Below are positions 40,709-47,415 of a stretch of DNA of 47,415 bases, piece after piece. The notes beneath the pieces are model-generated. The model saw nothing but the letters and a program-made list of their open reading frames with translations. It was not told the origin of the DNA and searched no databases. The stretch's first letter is position 1; each line of letters begins with the position of its first letter. Made by a program: the position numbers and the translations under genes. This DNA is from Verrucomicrobiota bacterium (GTDB lineage: Bacteria; Verrucomicrobiota; Verrucomicrobiia; Verrucomicrobiales; Akkermansiaceae), in the NCBI GenBank assembly GCA_018969605.1, contig JAGWXY010000010.1, positions 1 to 47,415 on the forward strand. The letters run 5' to 3'.

Positions 40709-40939
40709 TTACAGGTCGCGGAATTCGTCTTCGGTGAGTTCCGCCTGCTTGAGGATGGAACGAAAGGTTCCGGTGGGAACATCCTCGGTGTGCATCGGTA
40801 GATAGGTTTGCCGCCCGTCCTCGTGGCGCAATACGAGGTGGGACCCGCTTTGCCTTCGTTCCTCAAAACCGGCCTGCTTGAGCTCGCGCAAAACTTCTTT
40901 CGCCTTGTGTGGCGTGTCAGGCGACTTCCACCGTTGCAA
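40709..40939 (-). CDS. hicA: HicA-family mRNA interferase toxin, copy A
   Basis: This 76-residue toxin of the dsRBD-like HicA fold has [14 protein letters not shown], then the catalytic-type [10 protein letters not shown] (the GSH containing the active His), [19 protein letters not shown] and ELTEDEF. The start is TTG at 40939 and overlaps the hicB remnant by 23 nt. Only the last third of hicB remains beside it, so copy A has no intact cis antitoxin. The neighbouring hicB at 42818 could act in trans. Compared with copy B it keeps the consensus Ser-His. Confidence 0.9.
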   Translation of the reverse strand: MQRWKSPDTPHKAKEVLRELKQAGFEERRQSGSHLVLRHEDGRQTYLPMHTEDVPTGTFRSILKQAELTEDEFRDL

Positions 40940-41017
40940 GGATCGCCTCAGCTTGGGTGGCGATAGGTTCGCCGTGGGCGCGTTTCTGCTGATTCCACAG
41001 ATTCACCAGATCACGCG
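40917..41017 (-). pseudogene. truncated hicB (C-terminal third only)
   Basis: The frame ends VEVA-stop at 40917 and matches the last 33 codons of the intact hicB (42818-43045). Homology ends exactly at 41017, and the sequence beyond is A/T-rich and unrelated, containing TAATCAA heptads. It cannot encode the N-terminal fold of HicB. Confidence 0.9.
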
Positions 41018-41033
41018 GATTTTTTATTTCCCC

Positions 41034-41054
41034 TAATCAATAATCAACAATCCC
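41034..41054. repeat. short heptad tract at the hicB breakpoint
   Basis: TAATCAA occurs twice in tandem (41034-41047), followed by CAATCCC. It lies 16 bp from the point where the truncated hicB loses homology. The unit length of 7 bp matches the heptads in the nuo gaps, but the sequence differs. Confidence 0.5.
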
Positions 41055-41142
41055 AAACTTTTATCTCTTCTACGCCACTTTACCGTTGCGGTAGTCGATT
41101 AGCTGCTTTAGCAACCGCCCGCATTCGCCCCAATTACCTTTC

Positions 41143-42324
41143 ATGCTTGCGATTTTTCTCCTCTTTCTCTGTGGCCTTAGCTCGCTCCATGCGTCTGCGC
41201 CGCTGGTCTCTGACATGTCTGCGGCCCAGCGAGCGAACTCCCGCTTGGTCAACATCACCAGCGATGTCGCGGCGAATTTCCCCGCGGCCTCGGTGGGCCT
41301 GCAGCCCTCGAGCAATGGCGGATCCACCTTCACCTTCTCCGCCACCGCACTCAACAGCGCGATTGGTGCGGGGGTCACGATGGGCACGGAAAAAAAAGTC
41401 ACTTGGGATGCAGGCGAGGACTGGAGCGGCCAGCATTCAACCCAGATGAGCGTCAAGGCAATCGCCGCTGAAGGTAATTCCGCGCCCACGAATATGGCCC
41501 TCATACCCCAGGGGGGCTTCACGATGGGCGATTCTTTGGATGGCATAAGTGACGCCCCCACCCGTACGGTGGTCTTGGATGCCTTCTACATGGGCAAATA
41601 TGAAGTAACAAAGGCCGAGTGGGACGAGGTGCGCACTTGGGGCTTGAGCAATGGATATACGGACCTATCCGCAGGCTCAGGCAAGGCCAGCAATCACCCA
41701 GTGCAGTCGATTGCTTGGTATCAGGTGGTGAAGTGGTGCAATGCCCGCAGCCAGAAGGAGGGTCTCACGCCTGTGTACTACACCAACGATGCGCAGACGA
41801 CGATTTACAAGACGGGGAATGTGAATTTGACCAATGCGCACGTCAAGTGGTCCGCCAATGGCTACCGCCTGCCGACGGAGGCGGAGTGGGAAAAGGCAGC
41901 GCGGGGAGGACTTTCGGGCAAGCGTTTTCCCTGGGGTGATACGATCAGCCACAGTCAGGCTAATTACTATGCGTCCAGTAGCTTCAGCTATGATTCCAGC
42001 GGCTCGGTGAACAATCACCACCCGACCTACGCAACGCAATTGATGCCTTACACTTCGCCCGTGGGAGCCTTGGTGGCAAATGGCTACGGATTGCATGACA
42101 TGGCGGGGAATGTGTGGGAGTGGTGCTGGGATTGGTACGTAGCTGACGCCGCGGGCAACCAGACCAACCCGCGTGGTACCGCTTCGGGCTCGGACCGGGT
42201 GTGCCGGGGCGGCAACTGGGTCAGTGGCCCCGACTACTGCCGCGTTGCGGGCCGCGGCAAGTACCATCCCTCTTACTCGGGCTACCGCATCGGGTTCCGG
42301 GTTGTCCGCAGTTCAGCCCCCTAG
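41143..42324 (+). CDS. secreted SUMF1-fold protein without the FGE catalytic pair
   Basis: This 393-residue protein has a signal peptide (about 1-16). The N-terminal about 100 residues form a beta-rich immunoglobulin-like region (LVSDMSAAQRANSRLVNI, later VTWDAGEDWSGQHSTQM). The SUMF1 domain follows: MALIPQGGFTMGDS, FYMGKYEVTKAEWDEV, YRLPTEAEWEKAARGG and DMAGNVWEWCWDWY. At the position of the true FGE Cys pair it reads GGNWVSGPDYC, so the first Cys is missing, and oxidation of sulfatases is not expected. It may be a sugar- or peptide-binding variant. It sits alone between two direct repeats on the opposite strand to all neighbours. Confidence 0.9.
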   Translation: MLAIFLLFLCGLSSLHASAPLVSDMSAAQRANSRLVNITSDVAANFPAASVGLQPSSNGGSTFTFSATALNSAIGAGVTMGTEKKVTWDAGEDWSGQHSTQMSVKAIAAEGNSAPTNMALIPQGGFTMGDSLDGISDAPTRTVVLDAFYMGKYEVTKAEWDEVRTWGLSNGYTDLSAGSGKASNHPVQSIAWYQVVKWCNARSQKEGLTPVYYTNDAQTTIYKTGNVNLTNAHVKWSANGYRLPTEAEWEKAARGGLSGKRFPWGDTISHSQANYYASSSFSYDSSGSVNNHHPTYATQLMPYTSPVGALVANGYGLHDMAGNVWEWCWDWYVADAAGNQTNPRGTASGSDRVCRGGNWVSGPDYCRVAGRGKYHPSYSGYRIGFRVVRSSAP

Positions 42325-42360
42325 AACCGCATAAGCGCTGTCGTTGGCAAGGACGGTGGG

Positions 42361-42442
42361 TTCAGTTTGTCTGGGAAAATGAATAGTGGGAACATCCTCG
42401 GTGTGCATCGGTATGGATTCAGTTTGTCTGGGAAAATGAATA
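42361..42442. repeat. 25-bp perfect direct repeat flanking a 28-bp hicA scrap
   Basis: The 25-bp sequence at 42361-42385 is repeated exactly at 42418-42442, and the second copy abuts copy B of the 476-bp repeat. Between them, 42386-42413 is identical to 40773-40800 inside hicA copy A (not to copy B, which has one base different). A related sequence occurs at 28477-28495, beside the nuoN fragment. Confidence 0.85.
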
Positions 42443-42546
42443 ATCCCTGCCGGGCAAGCGTGCTTTCGGAAAAAATGCAGGGATTTTGGGCGGGAATGCG
42501 ATGTCCTGCGGCGACTGGATGGATTGGAGCGGCGAGACCGGTTGAG

Positions 42547-42567
42547 GCGGCGACCGGTGATCGCCGC
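42547..42567. repeat. REP-like palindrome (copy 3)
   Basis: It is a perfect copy of the GCGGCGA/TCGCCGC stem with central CCGGTGA. A degenerate further copy starts near 42583. Confidence 0.75.
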
Positions 42568-42609
42568 CACGGTGAGGTTGGAGCGGCGACCAATGACCGC
42601 AGCAATGTT

Positions 42610-42840
42610 TTACAGGTCGCGAAATTCATCTTCGGTGAGTTCCGCCTGCTTGAGGATGGAACGAAAGGTTCCGGTGGGAACATCCCCGGTGTGCATCGGT
42701 AGATAGGTCTGCCGCCCGTCCTCGTGGCGCAATACGAGGTGGAACCCGCTATGCCCTCGTTCCTCAAAACCGGCCTGCTTGAGCTCGCGCAAAACTTCTT
42801 TCGCCTTGTGTGGCGTGTCAGGCGACTTCCACCGTTGCAA
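42610..42840 (-). CDS. hicA: HicA-family toxin, copy B
   Basis: This 76-residue protein is identical to copy A except at about four positions (Arg29Gly, Gln30His, Ser33Phe, Glu51Gly). The conserved GSH becomes GFH; the His remains. It partners the intact hicB upstream (23-nt overlap). Loss of Ser before the His may weaken activity. The start is TTG at 42840. Confidence 0.88.
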   Translation of the reverse strand: MQRWKSPDTPHKAKEVLRELKQAGFEERGHSGFHLVLRHEDGRQTYLPMHTGDVPTGTFRSILKQAELTEDEFRDL

Positions 42841-43045
42841 GGATCGCCTCAGCTTGGGTGGCGATAGGTTCGCTGTGGGCGCGTTTCTGCTGATTCCACA
42901 GATTCACCAGATCACGCGCGGCCTCCAAGGCGCCCTCTATACCAAGTCCATGCGTCGTAAGGCTCAGGGATGGCACATGGGCGTAGTAGTAGCCCGGCAT
43001 TCCTTCCTCGGCGGGCATGCGTTCAAGCATTACGGAATATCTCAT
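42818..43045 (-). CDS. hicB: HicB-family antitoxin
   Basis: This 75-residue protein with a partial RNase-H-like fold starts at ATG 43045 (MRYSVMLERMP). It has the PGYYYAHVPSLSLTTHGLGI segment and EGALEAARDLVNLW, which match short HicB proteins. A long upstream extension of the frame is not conserved. It ends overlapping hicA copy B. It carries no obvious C-terminal DNA-binding domain, so autoregulation may rely on other means. Confidence 0.88.
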   Translation of the reverse strand: MRYSVMLERMPAEEGMPGYYYAHVPSLSLTTHGLGIEGALEAARDLVNLWNQQKRAHSEPIATQAEAILATVEVA

Positions 43046-43110
43046 GGAGTCATTTTGATCCAAGGATCTGAGCTTGTCTAGGTTGCATTCCGGGGTGGCA
43101 GCGATTTGGA

Positions 43111-43131
43111 GCGGCGACCGGTGATCGCCGC
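43111..43131. repeat. REP-like palindrome (copy 4)
   Basis: The GCGGCGA-CCGGTGA-TCGCCGC stem lies between the higA stop (43141) and the hicB start. Confidence 0.75.
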
Positions 43132-43140
43132 GACAGTGGG

Positions 43141-43446
43141 TCAAGCTGCATGGGGCTTTACCTCGCGGCTGATTCTCTCTCCGTTCTCGCGCTCGGCCCG
43201 CATCAGGTCGTAATCCAACTGAAGTCGCATCCAAAAACCGGGTGAGGTTCCAAAGTAGCGGCTCAAGCGCAGATCATATTCCGGCGTGCAGCGGCGGCGG
43301 CTTTTTTTCATGTCGGTGAGATGAGGCGAGGGAATTGCCGTCATCCGCGACACTTCCGCTTGCGAGACATGCCACTCGTCCAAGGTTTCACGCAGCGTCT
43401 CGGCGAAGAAATTTATGAGTGGGATCCGTTTGGTTTCTCGTTTCAT
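43141..43446 (-). CDS. higA: HigA-family antitoxin
   Basis: This 101-residue XRE-type helix-turn-helix protein has a long LINFFAETLRETLDEWHVSQ helix, VSRMTAIPSPHLTDMKKSRR as the recognition part, and PEYDLRLSRYFGTSPGFWMRLQLDYDLM, the HigA hallmark. higB lies 6 nt upstream. It is expected to repress its own operon and neutralise HigB. Confidence 0.93.
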   Translation of the reverse strand: MKRETKRIPLINFFAETLRETLDEWHVSQAEVSRMTAIPSPHLTDMKKSRRRCTPEYDLRLSRYFGTSPGFWMRLQLDYDLMRAERENGERISREVKPHAA

Positions 43447-43452
43447 GGTCTT

Positions 43453-43734
43453 TTAGTGGTAGTCGGTGATTTTCACATTGGACGCTTTCCCATCATTCCA
43501 TCGGAAAACTAAGCGCCACTGTTGATTGATTCTTATGCTCCAGAACCCCTTGAGGTCGCCGGAGAGGGCCTCGAGTCGGTTGCTGGGCGGGATCCGCAAA
43601 TCCTCCAGAATTTCTGCGGCGTGAAGCTGCCGTAACTTCAGAAAGGCGCGCTCTTGAATTTCTCCCGGCAGTCGTTTTGACCGAGCACCATTCCAGATCT
43701 TTTCGGTTTCCTTGCATGAGAATCCCTCAATCAC
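43453..43734 (-). CDS. higB: HigB-family ribosome-dependent mRNA interferase toxin
   Basis: This 93-residue RelE-fold toxin has the N-terminal FSCKETEKIWNGARSKRLP, LRIPPSNRLEALSGDLKGFW and SIRINQQWRLVFRW motifs of HigB. The start is GTG at 43734. Gene order toxin-then-antitoxin with a 6-nt gap is typical of higBA. An A/T-rich stretch (TTATCATTTTAGGGTA) lies about 15-30 bp upstream and could hold the promoter. Confidence 0.94.
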   Translation of the reverse strand: MIEGFSCKETEKIWNGARSKRLPGEIQERAFLKLRQLHAAEILEDLRIPPSNRLEALSGDLKGFWSIRINQQWRLVFRWNDGKASNVKITDYH

Positions 43735-43859
43735 TTCGGATTGACGTTATCATTTTAGGGTACGATCGCAACTGCGAAATTGATGGTTTTCTTGGGACGG
43801 ATCAAATCTTCGCCGCTTTGCTCCGACGATTGAGATGTCCTGGATTTTGACGCCTTGGA

Positions 43860-43902
43860 GCGGCGACCGGTGCGGTTTAGAGCGGCGACCGGTGATCGCC
43901 GC
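43860..43902. repeat. REP-like palindromes downstream of gyrA (one partial, one full)
   Basis: A partial copy (43860-43875) and a full copy (43882-43902) of the GCGGCGA/TCGCCGC element sit 10-52 bp past the gyrA stop. This position is suitable for a transcription end or mRNA-stabilising stem. Confidence 0.7.
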
Positions 43903-43911
43903 TACGGTGGG

Positions 43912-46515
43912 TCAACCTCCTTCGTCTACTGCGGGGCTGTCTTCGCCCTCGGGTGCGGCGGTGCCATCGGCATCGTCGCCATCGGGGATGACGAGTGAGA
44001 TGTCTTGGAGTTTTTCGCCTTCCTTGAGGGTGAGGAGTTTCACGCCTTGGGCGTTGCGGCCGGTTTCGCGGATTTCGTTGACGCGGATGCGGATGCTCTG
44101 GCCGGTGGAGGTCATGAGCATGAGTTCGTCCTCCTCGGTGACCTTAACAGCGCCGACGACCGGGCCGGTCTTGTCGGTGACCTTCATCGTGATGATGCCT
44201 TTGCCGCCGCGGGATTGCTTGCGGTAGTCGTCGAAGGGGGTGCGTTTGCCGAGTCCGTTTTCGGAGGCGACTAGGAGTGTTGAATCGGCGGTAGCGAGGG
44301 CGAGGCCGACGACGAAGTCCTCATCGCGCGGGCGGATGCCCATGACGCCCATCGAGGCGCGGCCTTGCGAGCGGGTGTCTTCTTCGTGGAAGCGCAGGCT
44401 GAGTCCTTCGTGGGTGACGAGGATGATTTCGTCCGATCCGGAGGTGAGGCGCACGCCGATGAGCTCGTTGTTTTCCTCGAGGATGATGGCGATGATGCCG
44501 TCCTTGCGGTAGTTGCGAAAATCGTTGAGGGCGGTTTTTTTCACCTTGCCCGAGCGGGTGGCGAAGAAAACGAAGCCCGCATCCTCGCGGAAAGTGATGT
44601 CGTTGCCGGCATCGTCGGTGGTGCGTTCGAGGCGGAGCATCGCGGCAATTTTTTCCTCGGGTTTGAGGTTGAGCACATTGCGGATGCTGCGTCCGGTCGA
44701 GGTGCGTGACCCTTCGGGGAGTTCATAGACGCGCTCGACATAGACGCGGCCGGTGTTGGTGAAGAACATCAGGTAGTCGTGCGCTTGGACCGAGAACAGG
44801 TGCTCGACAAAATCATCCGGTTCGCCCTTGGCGGTAGACTTTGTCTCCATGCCCTTGAGTCCTTTGCCGCCGCGGCCTTGCAGGCGGTATTCGCTGGCGG
44901 GCGTGCGTTTCACATATCCGCGGTGGGAAAGCGTGACGATCATCGCGTCGTTGGCGATCAGGTCCTCGATGGCGACTTCGCCGGCCTCGGCAAGGATGGG
45001 GCATTTGCGCGGGGTGGCGTACTTGCCTTTGATTTCATGAAGCTCGTCTTTGATGATTGTGAGCACGCGGACCTCGCGGGCGAGGATGTCGAGCAGGTCC
45101 TTGATGTCGACGAGCACGCCGTCGTACTCCGCCTTCACCTTGTCGCGCTCCATGCCGGTGAGTTGGTAGAGGCGCAGTTCGAGGATCGCGTTGACCTGGC
45201 GTTCGCTGAACACATAGCGGTCGCCTTGGATGGCGGCTTGCGAGCGGATGAGGATGCCGAGTGATTCCGCGGTGGTAGTGGAAAACTGATAGGCGGCGAG
45301 GCGTTCGCGGGCTTCGTCGCGGTTTTTCGAATCGCGGATGATCTTGATGAAATCGTCGAGGTGGCCGAGCGCGAGGAGGAAGGCTTCGAGCAGCTCGGCG
45401 CGTTCTTCAGCTTTTCCGAGGAGGTAGCGCGTGCGGCGGATGATTACTTCGCGGCGGTGCTCGATGTAGGCGTCGATCGCTTCCTTGAGCGAGAGCTGTT
45501 TCGGCCGGTTCTGGTGGATCGCCAGCATGTTGACGCTGAACGAGGTTTCCAGCGCGGTGAGTTTGTAGAGTTGGTTGACGACCACCTGCGGGCGGGCATC
45601 GCGCTTGAGTTCGATCTCGATGCGGGTTTCCTCATCGGAAAGGTCGCGCATGCCGGAGATGCCGGTGAGGGTCTTTTCGTTTACCAGCTCGGCGATGCGT
45701 TCCTGGAGTGTCGCGCGGTTGACGCCATAGGGGACTTCGCGGATGACGATGATGGATTTGCCGTTTTCGTTTTCCTCGATTTCGACTTTGCCGCGAAGGC
45801 GCATCGAGCCGCGGCCACTGCGGAAATAATCCTCGATGCCGCGGATGCCGCGGATTTCGCAGGCGACCGGAAAGTCGGGGCCCTTGATGTACTGCATCAA
45901 CTCGGGCAGCGTGATGTCCGGCTTGTCGATTTGCGCGCAGATGCCGTCGATCACTTCGCCGAGGTTGTGTGGCGCGAGGTTGGTCGCCATGCCGACGGCG
46001 ATGCCGGTGCCGCCATTGACGAGGAAGTTTGGAAACGCCGAAGGCAGCACCGAGGGTTCTTCCTGCGAGCCATCGTAGTTTGGCTGGAAGTCGACCGTGT
46101 CCTTGTCGAGATCCTCCATCATTGCCATGCCGAGGTGGTGGAGCCTGGCCTCGGTGTAACGCATCGACGCGGCCGCATCGCCTTCGACCGAGCCGAAGTT
46201 GCCCTGGCCGTCGACGAGCATCTCGCGCATCGACCATGGCTGACCCATGTTCACCAGCGTCGTGTAAATCGCCTGGTCGCCGTGCGGGTGGAAATTACCC
46301 ATCGTTTCGCCAACGATTTTGGCGCATTTCACATGGGCCTTGCCGGGCGAGACTCCAAGTTGGCGCATGGCGTAAAGGATGCGGCGTTGCGAGGGCTTGA
46401 GGCCGTCGCGCACATCCGGCAGCGCGCGCGAAATGATGACCGACATCGAGTATTCCAGGAACGATTGGGAAAGTTCCTCGGCGACATTGATGGGCTTGAT
46501 GGAGTCGTTGGACAT
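43912..46515 (-). CDS. gyrA: DNA gyrase subunit A
   Basis: This is the DNA-breaking subunit of gyrase (867 residues). [20 protein letters not shown] is diagnostic; the catalytic Tyr120 is in [13 protein letters not shown]-terminal GyrA boxes read GRGGKG and SRGGKG, supporting gyrase rather than topoisomerase IV. In the quinolone-resistance region [12 protein letters not shown], the positions of E. coli Ser83 and Asp87 are Gln81 and Thr85. A vapBC pair separates it from gyrB. Confidence 0.97.
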   Translation of the reverse strand: MSNDSIKPINVAEELSQSFLEYSMSVIISRALPDVRDGLKPSQRRILYAMRQLGVSPGKAHVKCAKIVGETMGNFHPHGDQAIYTTLVNMGQPWSMREMLVDGQGNFGSVEGDAAASMRYTEARLHHLGMAMMEDLDKDTVDFQPNYDGSQEEPSVLPSAFPNFLVNGGTGIAVGMATNLAPHNLGEVIDGICAQIDKPDITLPELMQYIKGPDFPVACEIRGIRGIEDYFRSGRGSMRLRGKVEIEENENGKSIIVIREVPYGVNRATLQERIAELVNEKTLTGISGMRDLSDEETRIEIELKRDARPQVVVNQLYKLTALETSFSVNMLAIHQNRPKQLSLKEAIDAYIEHRREVIIRRTRYLLGKAEERAELLEAFLLALGHLDDFIKIIRDSKNRDEARERLAAYQFSTTTAESLGILIRSQAAIQGDRYVFSERQVNAILELRLYQLTGMERDKVKAEYDGVLVDIKDLLDILAREVRVLTIIKDELHEIKGKYATPRKCPILAEAGEVAIEDLIANDAMIVTLSHRGYVKRTPASEYRLQGRGGKGLKGMETKSTAKGEPDDFVEHLFSVQAHDYLMFFTNTGRVYVERVYELPEGSRTSTGRSIRNVLNLKPEEKIAAMLRLERTTDDAGNDITFREDAGFVFFATRSGKVKKTALNDFRNYRKDGIIAIILEENNELIGVRLTSGSDEIILVTHEGLSLRFHEEDTRSQGRASMGVMGIRPRDEDFVVGLALATADSTLLVASENGLGKRTPFDDYRKQSRGGKGIITMKVTDKTGPVVGAVKVTEEDELMLMTSTGQSIRIRVNEIRETGRNAQGVKLLTLKEGEKLQDISLVIPDGDDADGTAAPEGEDSPAVDEGG

Positions 46516-46533
46516 GGCTTGAAAAAAGAAGAA

Positions 46534-46971
46534 TCACGCATCCAGCGGGTTCCAGACCTCGGCGAATCCGAAGGGCTTGAAGTGCTTGATGTTGGCGGTG
46601 GCGAATCGGGTGACCCCGTGGTGCAGCAAGGTGAATGCGATGCGGGCATCGATCATTTGGCGAAAGCCCGCTTTGGTATGGGCGGCCCATTTCCAAAGCT
46701 TGGTTGAAACCAGAGGATCATAATCGACGCAGCGCCAATTCGGATTTTGTTTGAGCGCATCGCAATACGATGCGGACTCCTTCGCGCTGTAGGGTTTGCG
46801 AAAGACTGCCGGATTGCGAAGCTGCATGTAGAGCTCGGTGAGAATGAGCTCGCAGAGAACGAACTCGTCTTCAAAGTTATCGAGCCCCGCAAAAAATGCG
46901 CACGCCTCCTGGTGCCGTGGCGAATCTGGGTCCGCGGCATGGATGAAGAGGTTGGTGTCTGCGGTGAGCAT
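46534..46971 (-). CDS. VapC-like PIN-domain toxin
   Basis: This 145-residue PIN protein has ADTNLFIHAADPDSPRH (Asp5, followed by Asn7), LILTELYMQL (Glu), QMIDARIAFTLL (Asp) and FATANIKHF in the fourth position, where some PIN subfamilies have Asn. Unlike the copy at 27656 it keeps the first Asp. The antitoxin gene is 4 nt upstream. It lies 18 nt upstream of gyrA, between gyrA and gyrB. Confidence 0.9.
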   Translation of the reverse strand: MLTADTNLFIHAADPDSPRHQEACAFFAGLDNFEDEFVLCELILTELYMQLRNPAVFRKPYSAKESASYCDALKQNPNWRCVDYDPLVSTKLWKWAAHTKAGFRQMIDARIAFTLLHHGVTRFATANIKHFKPFGFAEVWNPLDA

Positions 46972-46975
46972 GGGG

Positions 46976-47230
46976 TCAACGGATGCGGGAGCGATGCTCG
47001 ATGGCGTCGACTTCAGCGCGCGTGCTGGCGGGATCCATCAAATGCCCGCCGCTGCCGCGCAGCACGGGCATGGTCCACTCTGTCTTGGTGTGGGCCGTTT
47101 CGGGGCATGTCTGCACATAGGACTCCATGCCTCTGCGGATCAACTCGGCCAGCGACCAGTCACGCGCCTTGGCGATGCTGCGAAGGCGTTGGAACAAGGG
47201 TTCGGGGAGTTGGATTTGGGTCCGGGTCAT
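46976..47230 (-). CDS. VapB-like ribbon-helix-helix antitoxin
   Basis: This 84-residue protein has the RHH-type start (MTRTQIQLPEPLFQRLRSIA, then WSLAELIRRGMESYV). A C-terminal part (LRGSGGHLMDPASTRAEVDA) probably wraps the PIN toxin. A pair of 13-bp direct repeats lies just upstream of its start. Confidence 0.88.
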   Translation of the reverse strand: MTRTQIQLPEPLFQRLRSIAKARDWSLAELIRRGMESYVQTCPETAHTKTEWTMPVLRGSGGHLMDPASTRAEVDAIEHRSRIR

Positions 47231-47233
47231 GAT

Positions 47234-47266
47234 GTCAATGTAATGTAGGCGTCAAAGTAATGTCAA
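47234..47266 (-). promoter_or_regulatory. candidate operator/promoter of the gyrA-proximal vapBC
   Basis: The 13-bp motifs 47234-47246 and 47251-47263 differ at one base and are 17 bp apart. A TTGACA hexamer (minus strand, 47261-47266) could be a -35 with a weak -10 about 17 bp away. RHH antitoxin binding is inferred. Confidence 0.5.
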
Positions 47267-47294
47267 GTTTCGCTGATGACCATTGACCAACACC

Positions 47295-47415
47295 TTACAC
47301 ATCCAAGCTTCTGACATTGAGTGCGTTGTCTTCGATGAAGCGTTTGCGGGGTTCGACGATGTCGCCCATGAGGACATCGAACATGCGGTCGGCCTCGACC
47401 ATGTTGTCCTCGTCG
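47295..47415 (-). CDS. gyrB: DNA gyrase subunit B, C-terminal end (partial)
   Basis: The last 40 codons are visible, with [19 protein letters not shown] and [14 protein letters not shown]-stop, the standard GyrB end. The rest lies beyond the right edge. The TOPRIM and ATPase parts are not in the window. Confidence 0.95.
   Translation of the reverse strand, partial: DEDNMVEADRMFDVLMGDIVEPRKRFIEDNALNVRSLDV

Larger units (their letters stand above)
40542..41017. repeat. 476-bp direct repeat, copy A
   Basis: It is identical in length to 42443-42918, with no gaps and about 16 mismatches (about 97% identity; counted by eye). It contains a short hairpin (ATCCCTGC at 40542 with GCAGGGAT at 40576), two REP-like palindromes, hicA and the last third of hicB. 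The left breakpoint is at 40542 and the right at 41017, where hicB stops matching. Confidence 0.92.
42443..42918. repeat. 476-bp direct repeat, copy B
   Basis: This is copy B of the repeat starting at 40542, offset by exactly 1901 bp. It carries hicA copy B and the last part of hicB, which here continues to an intact start. The two copies bracket the SUMF1-fold gene. Confidence 0.92.

Noticed and set aside
39596-40801. 401-codon plus-strand ORF opposite nuoG
   Set aside because: Antisense to a fully conserved nuoG; composition is Asp/Ala/Arg-rich shadow and crosses the hicA gene.
41070-41561. 163-codon minus-strand ORF opposite the SUMF1-fold gene
   Set aside because: Mostly antisense to the conserved gene. 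Only its last about 24 codons (41070-41142) lie in free DNA; they look protein-like but are too short to assign.
45361-46707. Long plus-strand ORF (448 codons) opposite gyrA
   Set aside because: It is an antisense shadow produced by the GC-rich codon pattern of gyrA; no recognisable motif.

Overview
The window looks like a chromosomal segment of a GC-rich Gram-negative bacterium, most likely a member of the Verrucomicrobiota. That assignment is an inference from several traits: a secreted sulfatase with its formylglycine-generating enzyme, a secreted SUMF1-fold protein with an immunoglobulin-like N-terminal region, a four-helix-bundle gene and a GxxExxY gene, and many toxin-antitoxin modules between housekeeping genes. 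No rRNA, tRNA, CRISPR array or prophage was recognised.

Region 1 (1-18698) is mostly housekeeping. It holds a TrmA/RlmD-type RNA methyltransferase (cut by the window edge), folP, aroC, a CvpA-like membrane protein, gatB, a small PUR-alpha-like protein, a tRNA-dihydrouridine synthase, a SWIM/SNF2 helicase and a histone-deacetylase-fold hydrolase. Next come a divergent winged-helix/nucleotidyltransferase pair around a perfect 12-bp palindrome, a RelE-like protein, a TPR membrane protein, comEC, trmB, a sugar-nucleotidyltransferase, mutM and a true formylglycine-generating enzyme (FGE).

Region 2 (18810-27316) is one co-oriented minus-strand locus. A seven-TM-type sensor kinase and a FixJ-family regulator lie upstream of a Cys-type sulfatase. 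After a hairpin terminator comes a compact five-gene run: DUF1254/DUF1214, a periplasmic HAD phosphatase, two outer-membrane proteins and a SYLF protein. The FGE at 17670 carries both catalytic cysteines and probably matures the sulfatase. I read this as a regulated envelope module for a sulfated compound; the substrate is unknown.

Region 3 (27317-29957) is an accessory patch. A vapBC module, whose toxin has lost its first catalytic Asp, sits inside a broken second copy of the nuoN 3' end. An AAA/DUF4143 ATPase follows, and then the intact nuoN.

Region 4 (29958-40471, minus) encodes complex I subunits nuoG-H-I-J-K-L-M-N; nuoA-F are not in the window. The most unusual feature of the window is here. 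Each of the five nuo intergenic gaps longer than about 90 nt is filled by an inverted repeat, and four of these five have arms built of short tandem units with a 7-bp period (GTTANNN or AAANNNN type). Two of the five gaps contain a gene inside the inverted repeat: a GxxExxY protein (nuoL/nuoK) and a four-helix-bundle protein related to the 23S rRNA intervening-sequence protein (nuoH/nuoG). The short nuoM/nuoL and nuoI/nuoH junctions have none. I interpret these as a family of small inserted cassettes, some with cargo and some empty.

Region 5 (40472-47415) is a toxin-antitoxin-rich patch: hicA with a truncated hicB, a secreted SUMF1-fold protein, intact hicBA, higBA, gyrA, vapBC and the end of gyrB. 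A 476-bp ungapped direct repeat, carrying hicA and the hicB tail, brackets the SUMF1-fold gene. A dispersed palindromic REP-like repeat recurs beside these modules.
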